Positions 34,601-40,935 of a DNA stretch of 40,935 nt are shown here, in pieces. Under the pieces are notes generated by a model, which saw only the letters and a program-made list of their open reading frames with translations, was not told the DNA's origin and searched no databases. This DNA comes from a virus. How positions within the stretch are numbered: the stretch's first letter is position 1; each line of letters begins with the position of its first letter. A program made the position numbers and the translations under genes. Location of the stretch: IMG/VR virus record IMGVR_UViG_3300024298_000021, positions 1 to 40,935 of that record. One strand, written 5' to 3'.

Positions 34601-35068
34601 AAACTGTTCTAACCAGTTAGTGTTTGTTGGGTCATTCCAAGAAATAACCTGTTGCGAAAGATTTTTTCCGTTGCTGTCAACAATACTATCTGTAGTAGTC
34701 ACTGATGTAAATTTTAACAGACCGCTAGCAGCTATATTTCTTTTAGCGTTATAGGAAAGCATACGAGCAATCCTTAACACGCTTTCTTTTGTTTCCGCAA
34801 GTTCAATAAAATTCTCACGGCTAGCAAGATCAATGCGGAAGGATAGGCTTTGACCTAAGAATGCAATAGCGTCAATAAGCGCCATATATTCGCTAGATTC
34901 GATATAATCGTTAAAATCTTCTGGGTAGTTTTCACGCAGATACGTGATGATAACGCGGCGTAGATTTTCAAAGTCGTAAGATTTGAAATCCGCATTTTTA
35001 AATGTCTGATATATTCTAGTCCAGTCTTGGTTTAGAATTAAATTATTTTGTCTGCTTGTAGTAGTCAT
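31661..35068 (-). CDS. gp6: Baseplate wedge protein gp6-like (baseplate J family)
   Basis: Structural wedge subunit that in T4 forms the inner baseplate ring with gp7 and gp53 and contacts gp25. Evidence: the N-terminal block YDFENLRRVIITYLRENYPE and YIESSEYMALIDAIAFLGQS, a J-family motif DLVFADGVYGNLPQG at about 339-353, VYYTQNRMITAEDYNLAPL at about 425, and a C-terminal NNFFDINNWDFGDRFYMSEL near 1040, all typical of gp6 of marine T4-like phages. At 1135 residues it is far longer than T4 gp6 (about 660). The extra length sits in the middle and includes a strand-rich region with DSNSDGIIDNPESFE, a calcium-loop-like motif. AGGA lies close before the ATG, after a 46-base gap that has no exact late promoter. 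Confidence 0.9.
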   Translation of the reverse strand: MTTTSRQNNLILNQDWTRIYQTFKNADFKSYDFENLRRVIITYLRENYPEDFNDYIESSEYMALIDAIAFLGQSLSFRIDLASRENFIELAETKESVLRIARMLSYNAKRNIAASGLLKFTSVTTTDSIVDSNGKNLSQQVISWNDPTNTNWLEQFILVLNSAMADNTEFGRSQGSATIQGIPTEQYRFRTTTADVPLFSFSKSVASRGMPFEIVSTAFANSENIYEEPPVPGNQLGFVYRNDSTGPGSANTGFFLMFKQGTMQLADFSIDAPTTNEKIAVDANNINNNDVWLFSLNAAGAQLEEWTKVSSLVGNNIAYNSVNQNVRNIYAVNTKENDNIDLVFADGVYGNLPQGPFRVYYRTSNGYRYTIYPNDLRGINISINYVNASGVAHTLTIGLALQSTITNSAASEDIDTIRTNAPAVYYTQNRMITAEDYNLAPLTSSQNILKVKSINRTSSGISRNYDIIDASGKYSSVNVFANDGYIYKEETEETLTFKFNNRLDIINFIRGYIEPVFSSNEVYNFYFTKFDKILFTDDKTVWEAVTTITPTGYFKNTVDSSLTKVGSYSTNLLKYFYVGSLIKFVPEEGKAFKNGEMVAADPTDPLQTNMIWAEAVKITGDGTNTGRGALTNGLGPIVLNKTVPTGAIASRIIPRFINDLNVSLENEIVNQAYQNLNFGLRYDVETLQWSIITSSNLNLIDNFTLGKSGDISNTGVDSSWIVAFVKEADSYTVRVRKLNYIFGSLQQNRFYFDANEKRYNDQTGNVVKDTVTVLGINTSSDFITELKQDVSFEISDTIKFDDGYESTSEIKLSFYDSNSDGIIDNPESFETIVGDDQSLNYLFFKQSVDQYGTVYYSLIDNSINSVLVLEKESVVDINDTATYPDGQLIYFYDVDEDVIKQVNRTTNTLDLVTSYKAVLGRRNLKFQYVHNATTYRRIDPSSSNIIDTYMLVRSYDEDYRMYLQGGISTEPTPPDTEVLRTTFGGTLSAIKSLSDEIVYHSAKYKVLFGSKADPKLQATFKVVKNPNKTINDNDLKVRVIGAINNFFDINNWDFGDRFYMSELTTYILNSCAPDLANIVIVPKQTNQVFGSLFEIQSRSDEILISGATVDDVEIVSAITAAELGASITTIVSTTY

Positions 35069-35114
35069 TTCCTATCCCTATACCAATATTTACCATAAAA
35101 ATTATGTGGGTATT

Positions 35115-35552
35115 TTATACTATGATAGAATTGTTTTTATCAAAATTAAACGTCATACGCTCACTAATATTAAATGGAACGTAAACGATATCTGCTTGAA
35201 TTCTTATTCCTTGATCTGTAGTATCGATTTGAATCTCATTAACTGCTATTCTAGGATCGTAATTGATAATATCTTCGACGTCTTTTGCAATAATTTTTTT
35301 AACTTCTTCAGTGAACTGCTCAAATAACATATCCCAGATGACTGTACCAAACTCTGGGTTTTCTAATTTTTCTCCTTTGCGGATATAAAAATGATTTATT
35401 AGATCTTGTTTAACTAGATCAATGTCATAAAGTTTATAATTTTTTGCTCCGTTTGAAGAACTAAATCCCCTATAGGTAAAAGTTCCGTAATTAGTAGTAA
35501 CTTGTGCATTTGATGTTGCAACTGTTTTTTGATTATAAATTTTTGTTCCCAT
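35115..35552 (-). CDS. gp25: Baseplate wedge protein gp25-like
   Basis: 145-residue gp25/GPW family protein, in T4 the wedge subunit that bridges gp6 rings and the sheath. The signature is LVKQDLINHFYIRKGEKLEN followed by PEFGTVIWDMLFEQFTEE (about 46-82). Then come INYDPRIAVNEIQID and a strand VYVPFNISERMTFNFD that ends the family fold. Length matches T4 gp25 (132) plus a short polar N-terminal extension. The ATG is 2 bases after the gp5 stop. The order gp5, gp25, gp6 on one strand supports the call. Confidence 0.93.
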   Translation of the reverse strand: MGTKIYNQKTVATSNAQVTTNYGTFTYRGFSSSNGAKNYKLYDIDLVKQDLINHFYIRKGEKLENPEFGTVIWDMLFEQFTEEVKKIIAKDVEDIINYDPRIAVNEIQIDTTDQGIRIQADIVYVPFNISERMTFNFDKNNSIIV

Positions 35553-35554
35553 AA

Positions 35555-37165
35555 TTAGTCTGCATCCCTATCTGTTTTATCTGGAGTCAATTGTTCTGGT
35601 GCTTGATTCTCGTGCAAGGCCCAAGGTTCGTGCATCGGTATGCGTTTCATAAAGCTCTGAACAACCCCAGCTTGATACTTTTTAGTTTCCCAACTAGATG
35701 TTGTACTTGTTGCAGGGTTATCTCTTAGGTCGTATGGTTTAACAAAATCTGCAACTTCTGCAGGTGTTGCATTAGTTGTATCGTTTAAGTGGATTGTTGG
35801 AGCCGTTTCTATAATTTGTGCTCCAGAACCTATGCTTAAATCTCCGGTAGAACTAACTCTAAGTTCACCACCGGCAGCAATATCAAAGTTAGTGTTTGTA
35901 GAAAATTTTGTTGCAGCACCAATAAGAATATCTAGATTAGATCCTACGGTCAGTTTTGCATCCTTATTAATTAAAAACTCCATATCTGAGCCTATTTCAG
36001 CGTGCCACTTTCCTGTCTCTGTTCTAAAGTTCATATTGCGGCCACACTCAAAATTGATATCTCTATCAGCACGTAGATTTAAATCATTTTGTGTATGAAT
36101 GCTGATGCTGTCTTGGGCATAGATATCAATTTTACCATTACTGGTCATTTCAATCCAAGCTGTTCCTCTTGCATTAGCAATATAAATGATATCTTCAGAA
36201 TTATGCATTAACAACTGGTGACCAGTTCTGGTCCTAATTCTAAAATATTCTCCGTAAGGAACTTCCGGTTCATATTTTTCTTTGTCGTTTAATAAGTCAA
36301 TATATTTTACAGGACCATCTGCTGCTGCTGTTGCTCGATGATATCTATCATCTCCATCATCCATTACAATTTGTGTTCCGCCTAAACGACTGACTGGTAC
36401 AGGGTCCGACTGACTATCTGATTTTCCTACTTTTGCTTTCTTAGCATTAGTTCGTCTATCAACTGGTCCTGGTGTTGAAATACCAAATACCATAGATGGT
36501 GCTTCTCTTCGTGGAGACGAATTAACAACTCCTCTAACATCGTCTTCTAATAAACCTTGTTCTAAGAATCTATCGGCAATAGGATGTACAACTTTTTTAA
36601 TTTTTTCCGGATTAATTTCTTGGTCTTTATCTGCATTTAGACGTTTGTTAATTTCTGCAACTGGCAACGGCAACGGTTTACCATCTAAGGATTTCATTGG
36701 ACCGTATCGTGCTTTATCTGTAGCATCTAAAGAATTTTCAGTTGATCCAGCAATAGCTGGAACCATATTATTAATGTATCTACCAGGTGCGCAGGCAAAC
36801 CAAAATCCTTGAGCAGGATCTCCGTTTAAAAATAATACTAAAACGTTAACACCAATGTCTGGAGGCACAAACCACATACCATAAGATTTTTGTGTGTCGT
36901 TATATCCGTCAATTGTTGAACTGGCGCCATCATTCTTACCCATAAACTCAAAAGGTGTATGGCCAAAGAACGGCGGAGCATATTTTACAATATACGTTTC
37001 GGCATCTTCGCCGGAGGTATTTGCTTGGTCTTTTAATAAATTAACTTCTAAAGATCCCATAAACGTAGGATCTAAATGACTAATAACCCTCGCAAGATAT
37101 ATTCCGTTACCAAGAGTACCGGAACGTCCTTCATTTTCTGCTGAGGGTCTTTGTAATTCTGCCAT
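35555..37165 (-). CDS. gp5: Baseplate hub/spike protein gp5-like, without lysozyme domain
   Basis: A 536-residue central spike protein. The N-terminal OB-fold-like domain (about 18-150) shows NGIYLARVISHLDPTFMGSL, GMWFVPPDIGVNVLVLFLNG and GFWFACAPGRYINNMVP. A charged linker follows. From about 300 to 450 a beta-helix runs as short repeats (YANARGTAWIEM-like, DIYAQDSISIHTQNDLNLRA, DINFECGRNMNFRTETG, SIGSGAQI), the needle that pierces the outer membrane. T4 gp5 carries a lysozyme domain between the two parts; here only about 150 residues separate them, with no glutamate-centred lysozyme motif. The end is a polar tail (APEQLTPDKTDRDAD). The start ATG overlaps the TAA of the preceding gene. Confidence 0.85.
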   Translation of the reverse strand: MAELQRPSAENEGRSGTLGNGIYLARVISHLDPTFMGSLEVNLLKDQANTSGEDAETYIVKYAPPFFGHTPFEFMGKNDGASSTIDGYNDTQKSYGMWFVPPDIGVNVLVLFLNGDPAQGFWFACAPGRYINNMVPAIAGSTENSLDATDKARYGPMKSLDGKPLPLPVAEINKRLNADKDQEINPEKIKKVVHPIADRFLEQGLLEDDVRGVVNSSPRREAPSMVFGISTPGPVDRRTNAKKAKVGKSDSQSDPVPVSRLGGTQIVMDDGDDRYHRATAAADGPVKYIDLLNDKEKYEPEVPYGEYFRIRTRTGHQLLMHNSEDIIYIANARGTAWIEMTSNGKIDIYAQDSISIHTQNDLNLRADRDINFECGRNMNFRTETGKWHAEIGSDMEFLINKDAKLTVGSNLDILIGAATKFSTNTNFDIAAGGELRVSSTGDLSIGSGAQIIETAPTIHLNDTTNATPAEVADFVKPYDLRDNPATSTTSSWETKKYQAGVVQSFMKRIPMHEPWALHENQAPEQLTPDKTDRDAD

Positions 37166-39606
37166 TATTGTTGTCCTAGGTCTCTATAATATCTGTAACC
37201 AGCAACAGGTTTTGTTTTGTTAGATGTTGTCACGGTTTGTGTAGTTTGCCCAGATTGTCCAGTATTTCCATTAGCGGTTGCTGTATCTGTTGTTGAATTT
37301 GACGATGATGCAGCATCGTCAACAACTGATGTATCTTTAGGCTCAGCATCACTAATCTCAGTAGCTTGGTTATCTGTTCTAGAAATTGGTCCAGGTGTAT
37401 CACCTGTTACAGAATTAATCTCAGGTCCCTGTGGTCCTGGCATTCTTAAACATTTTAATTTCTGTTTCCAAAATCCATCTGAAAAGTAATTTTCTACCAT
37501 ATTAACACGATATATACCACCGAACGGACTTTCTTTTCCTGCAATTGAAAAATCGTATAAGCCTGTGGTTTCATTTACATCAGACGGTGTTCTAAATGTT
37601 AGATATACATAGACGTTTCCACTTTCGTAGTTCATTGTACCATCGTTTGTAATCTGAGAAGTTTCGCTGGGAGCTCCGGAAAAATATCCTCCCATACCGC
37701 TGTCAACCAACCAATACGGATCGCCAAGGATTTCCAAATCAACAGTAACTAAGTCTGCACTATTTCCAGAAAGGAAAGCATATTGAAAGTTTTCAGCAAC
37801 ATTCTGTTCAGTTGATTTAGATCCTGCACCACCTTTAAGTCCTTCAAGTAATTTAGGATCTCTTTTTTTCCTAGCTCTGCCCATTGGAGCTGCCTGTGCG
37901 CTGGCATCTTGACCTTGCCCGCTTTTTGTAGAACTGTTAGTTCTTTCAGCAGGCCCTTGTTGGTCTTGGTTGGCTGTTGTTGCAGCCTTGCTTTCAGGAG
38001 AAGGATTTGCCCCTGTAAAAAATAAATTGTTAATGTTTATGTCAAATTTTAATATATCAACGTTCTGACCTGTGTAGATATATTGATAATGTTTACATAC
38101 ACTCTTTTGTAGTTCAGCATAACCAACAGGTGCTGCTGACGGATTTGCAAATATAGATTGATGCACGAAATAAGGAACAACTCTATATGTTATTTTTTTT
38201 GCATAATCTCCAATTAAATCGTCATAGTTTAACAATTTCATTTGTACATCTAGTTTAAACCATTTAATATAACCTTCTGGGGTTAGATTAGCTTTTGATA
38301 TTGCATCTGATGCATAATTAGAACTAAGCACAATTTGATTTATAATTGAAGTTAAAGTTTGATCCTGTGAAAAATGAAATGCTCTCAACTTAGGATCAAT
38401 GGTCATATTATCTCGTTTAACAACACCAGTCTTTGGATCATACTGATCTTGAGCACGTTTAAAAATATGATTACCGCCTCTAGTTTGATCAAATCCTAAG
38501 CTAGCAAGCCCAATAGGATTAACTGGTTTACTATCTGCTTCTTCAAAGTCTGCTGTTTGTTCTGCTAACATCCTTTGCTGTTCAGTCATTGCAGGATTAA
38601 CTGTTGCTCGATTTGTCTTAGGAGGATTGCCTGCGGTCGAATACAGGTCGCTGGCAAGTATAGGGAACTCAATATGGTATTCGTCTTGTTCCTTAATCTG
38701 CTGTTCTTTTTTTAATCTATATTCATTATCATTTAATACTGCTGCAAGACTTTTATCTCCTGTGCTTAGTACTTCAACTACATTACCTACACCATTTTGT
38801 TTTCCAAAGATTTTTATATCTTTGAAAGTTGTATTCATTGCGTCTGAAAAACCTTGATGGTTGTATGGAATACCTTCTACTTTATAGCTGCTTCCTCCCT
38901 CGTTTACACTAAATTTCATAGAAACCAATTTTAGTGTAAAATATTTCGATTTAACAGCTTTGATTGAAACTCCTAATTCGTCAAAACCTTGAATGTCCAT
39001 TTTTAACAAATATGGAGTATTGTCTAGATAATTTGCATAGCCAGAGTTTACTGCGGCAACCTGCATACTTTGTAAAAGTAATCCCATACTGTAGGGTTCG
39101 TAGATGTCAAATTCAAATTTAATAGCATTACTGTTTCCTGTTTTTTCAGTTGAACCAATAATACATTTCATTTGAAAATTATTAACATAATATTCAGGTG
39201 TACCATAAAATGTTTTTACACGTTGTTCATCAAATCTTCCAGCTGAAGAAAATACAATGTTTTTTAAATCGGCTGGTGAATTTCTATATGACGACGGGTT
39301 ATTAAATTGTGCAGGAGTTAAACAAGCCAATGTCCATAACACATTAACAGAAGCAAATTGTTCCATTGGGTTTGGTTTAACATTTGGCAAATTAGGAACT
39401 GCACTACCCGCTGTAGTTTTTGTATCAGGAAGTATTGATGATTGCCCGTTTCTTAAAAAGTTTGTTGCACCGCCTGCAACTAAATTTGTAATATTAGATA
39501 CTGACCCTATGTTAATAGTAGAATTTACAGGGTTAGGAATAATAGGAGTACCGTCGGGCTTTTTTACTTCTAATGCTTTTCCAAGATAATCTAAAATAGA
39601 TGCCAT
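37165..39606 (-). CDS. Large probable baseplate hub protein (gp27 position)
   Basis: An 813-residue structural protein between gp53- and gp5-like genes. An N-terminal Gly/Asn/Pro-rich segment (about 1-80) precedes a globular region with FASVNVLWTLACLTPAQF, a VNNFQMKCIIGSTEKTGNSN strand and FDIYEPYSMGLLLQSMQVAA, followed by SKYFTLKLVSMKFSVNEGG. A middle domain has a ranked Gln/Ala linker (TTANQDQQGPAERTNSSTKS). A second globular part follows: VTVDLEILGDPYWLVDSGMG, VYVYLTFRTPSDVNETTGLY and VNMVENYFSDGFWKQKLKCL. The last 90 residues are low-complexity Ser/Thr/Gln/Asp. Position and the paired tube-like domains suggest a hub of the gp27 type; that name is inference, and I see no decisive motif. 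TAGGAG lies 8 bases before the ATG. Confidence 0.75.
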   Translation of the reverse strand: MASILDYLGKALEVKKPDGTPIIPNPVNSTINIGSVSNITNLVAGGATNFLRNGQSSILPDTKTTAGSAVPNLPNVKPNPMEQFASVNVLWTLACLTPAQFNNPSSYRNSPADLKNIVFSSAGRFDEQRVKTFYGTPEYYVNNFQMKCIIGSTEKTGNSNAIKFEFDIYEPYSMGLLLQSMQVAAVNSGYANYLDNTPYLLKMDIQGFDELGVSIKAVKSKYFTLKLVSMKFSVNEGGSSYKVEGIPYNHQGFSDAMNTTFKDIKIFGKQNGVGNVVEVLSTGDKSLAAVLNDNEYRLKKEQQIKEQDEYHIEFPILASDLYSTAGNPPKTNRATVNPAMTEQQRMLAEQTADFEEADSKPVNPIGLASLGFDQTRGGNHIFKRAQDQYDPKTGVVKRDNMTIDPKLRAFHFSQDQTLTSIINQIVLSSNYASDAISKANLTPEGYIKWFKLDVQMKLLNYDDLIGDYAKKITYRVVPYFVHQSIFANPSAAPVGYAELQKSVCKHYQYIYTGQNVDILKFDININNLFFTGANPSPESKAATTANQDQQGPAERTNSSTKSGQGQDASAQAAPMGRARKKRDPKLLEGLKGGAGSKSTEQNVAENFQYAFLSGNSADLVTVDLEILGDPYWLVDSGMGGYFSGAPSETSQITNDGTMNYESGNVYVYLTFRTPSDVNETTGLYDFSIAGKESPFGGIYRVNMVENYFSDGFWKQKLKCLRMPGPQGPEINSVTGDTPGPISRTDNQATEISDAEPKDTSVVDDAASSSNSTTDTATANGNTGQSGQTTQTVTTSNKTKPVAGYRYYRDLGQQ

Positions 39607-39608
39607 AT

Positions 39609-39908
39609 TTAGACTCCTAAGAATTTTTCTAAGTTAGTTTTTTTAGGAAGATAGATTGTTGTTCCAGGAGTAAAATCGTAAATTGGATCTTTTAACACGC
39701 TCATATTTCTTTGAACGAAAACCCACCATAACTTAGCATCGCCGTATACATCGTATGCTAACAAATCAGGTCTGTGTTTATATTGATTTTCTATAATATA
39801 ACGAAAATCATCTGCTTCTGCTGGAACAGGTCGAATGTTCAGCAATTCCATATATAAAGAATTCTGAGGAGTAGTTAACCAAGGACTTGTTTTAGAATAT
39901 TTTGCCAT
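39609..39908 (-). CDS. gp53: Baseplate wedge protein gp53-like (short)
   Basis: A 99-residue protein with the gp53/LysM-like signature: DDFRYIIENQYKHRPDLLAY, DVYGDAKLWWVFVQRN, then FTPGTTIYLPKKTNLEKFLG. In T4, gp53 (196 residues) links wedges around the hub. The form here keeps the core only, as in many marine T4-like phages. The W-W-V-F core and the closing G-T-x-I-Y-L-P strand are the strongest features. The ATG follows the preceding stop by 1 base, with AGGA about 10 bases upstream inside the previous gene. Confidence 0.83.
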   Translation of the reverse strand: MAKYSKTSPWLTTPQNSLYMELLNIRPVPAEADDFRYIIENQYKHRPDLLAYDVYGDAKLWWVFVQRNMSVLKDPIYDFTPGTTIYLPKKTNLEKFLGV

Positions 39909-39909
39909 A

Positions 39910-40935
39910 TTATAGATATCCTACACCACCGCCACTGGCCTTCATAGACATTCCGCCACTGGCGTAATCTTGTAAACTGAATTGACGTAGACGCTGTCTG
40001 CTGTATATAGGAGCAACGGTTACTGTTATAGTGCTAACAACAGGAACCCACGTATTTGTTTTCCACTTGTCGCAGTGAATGTAGTTTACATCGTCTTTTA
40101 AGTCTACCGAAAAAGATTTTACAATTACAGGAATGTTATCAAAAACACTAGCACCGTAACCAGATAAATTACATACCAACGGTGGATTTCCTGCGTATGC
40201 TCCTTGACCAAAGAACATTTTAGTTGCTGTTTTAAAGAATGTAGTTGCTGCAATCCAATATGCTGCATCAGATTCTGTTTCGCAGGTAAAATCTCCACTA
40301 ATCTGAATATCATCCACAACACTATTTTTGTAAGAGTGTACTTGGTAGTTACTGTGAATCATACTTTGAGAATTGTATTCTGCCTTTGTTGATACAGTTA
40401 TATTTGGATTATAAGGCCAAACAACTCCTCCTGTATTTTTTAAAAGTTCAAACATCGGACTATTAAAAGTATTCCATTGGCAATTAATTCTTACACGCCA
40501 ATCATTTCCAGGATTTGTGTTTAATTTTATAGCCGTGCCTTGTTTAACAAATGCATCTGCTCCCGATGGAATGTTTGCTCCTCGCTTTAGACTAAGTATA
40601 TTGTTGAGCATTCCAGCTGTCTTACTAATTCCTGTTGCTAATGCCATTAGGCCGCCGCCAACAGAACCTCCAGCTAATTTGTTTAACCCCCCGGAGATGT
40701 CTGCTGCTATGTTACTAGTCGAACCTGCTACAGATTGCAAAGAATTAATTGCTCCTCCAACCTTACTCTGGACTTCAGACGAAATGTTTCCTAAACCAGA
40801 AATACCACCTAGTGATCCGGAAGCACTTCCTGCTAAACTTTTAATATTTCCTGTTAGCCCGTTAAGTCCTGACCCAATTTCTCCCGACAAGGAAGAAATT
40901 TTACTGTTTAAATCAATTTTCGATAGATCAGAAAA
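39910..40935 (-). CDS. Baseplate tail-tube junction protein, gp48/gp54-like (5' end beyond window)
   Basis: The reading frame stays open to the last base, so the N terminus lies outside the window; a TTG at 40890 that could be taken as a start is probably internal (upstream residues FSDLSKIDLNSKISS). The first 110 visible residues are Gly/Ser/Ala-rich and low in charge. Then come a beta domain with DWRVRINCQWNTFNSPMFEL, a middle block DIQISGDFTCETESDAAYWI, and a C-terminal block FSVDLKDDVNYIHCDKW followed by VPVVSTITVTVAPIYSRQRL and FSLQDYASGG. The last block matches the pattern of tube-initiator proteins gp54 and gp48 of marine T4-like phages (PEDVDYI, VPxxTTVxxxLxPxxSRxxL, FSLxxFASG). Which of the two it is cannot be decided here. 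Confidence 0.62.
   Translation of the reverse strand, partial: FSDLSKIDLNSKISSLSGEIGSGLNGLTGNIKSLAGSASGSLGGISGLGNISSEVQSKVGGAINSLQSVAGSTSNIAADISGGLNKLAGGSVGGGLMALATGISKTAGMLNNILSLKRGANIPSGADAFVKQGTAIKLNTNPGNDWRVRINCQWNTFNSPMFELLKNTGGVVWPYNPNITVSTKAEYNSQSMIHSNYQVHSYKNSVVDDIQISGDFTCETESDAAYWIAATTFFKTATKMFFGQGAYAGNPPLVCNLSGYGASVFDNIPVIVKSFSVDLKDDVNYIHCDKWKTNTWVPVVSTITVTVAPIYSRQRLRQFSLQDYASGGMSMKASGGGVGYL

Noticed and set aside
35069-35114. Late promoter before the gp6-like gene (GTAAATA)
   Set aside because: One mismatch to ATAAATA in AT-rich DNA without other support. TATAAATG before the 802-residue fibre was dropped for the same reason and because it contains the start codon.
40888-40890. TTG at 40890 as the start of the tail-tube junction gene
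   Set aside because: The frame is open to the window edge and no ribosome-binding site precedes the TTG, so the gene most likely starts outside the window.

Overview
This window is a block of structural genes from a strongly AT-rich, T4-like contractile-tailed phage. Baseplate genes (gp53, gp5, gp25 and gp6 types), long collar-tipped fibres and a twitch-type radical SAM enzyme suggest a marine myovirus, for example one infecting SAR11-type bacteria or cyanobacteria. The host is an inference and nothing in the window fixes it. All 21 genes lie on the minus strand, nearly end to end, so transcription runs from high to low coordinates. No intergenic gap exceeds 60 bases, and I see no tRNA, CRISPR array, insertion sequence or integrase.

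Region 1 (40935 to about 31660) encodes the baseplate. In transcription order it holds a tail-tube junction protein of the gp48/gp54 type (5' end beyond the window), a short gp53-like wedge protein, a large probable hub protein, a gp5-like spike without a lysozyme domain, gp25, and an enlarged gp6-like wedge protein.

Region 2 (31655 to 17120) is dominated by one 4618-residue gene, followed by a small structural protein. The giant protein is a mosaic. It has a seven-bladed FG-GAP-like propeller with carbohydrate-binding-like modules inserted into it, further such modules elsewhere, two glycine-rich repeats and about nine beta-sandwich repeats.

Region 3 (17116 to 7050) encodes four paralogous long fibres, which share an N-terminal anchor but have different tips, then two paralogous proteins of about 300 residues that probably also belong to the fibre or tail tip.

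Region 4 (6991 to 1, running off the window) is a tightly overlapping seven-gene cassette. It holds a small unknown gene, two related DxD glycosyltransferases, a second unknown gene, a third DxD glycosyltransferase, a 760-residue paralogue of the third in which five degenerate glycosyltransferase-like repeats precede one intact domain, and a radical SAM protein. A late-promoter-like ATAAATA sits inside an inverted repeat just ahead of the cassette. The layout resembles T4 late genes whose ribosome-binding site is hidden in read-through RNA but free in RNA started at the late promoter. The simplest reading is a late-expressed cassette that modifies fibres, other virion proteins or host surface glycans. 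The array of degenerate glycosyltransferase repeats and the RNA switch are the least expected findings here.
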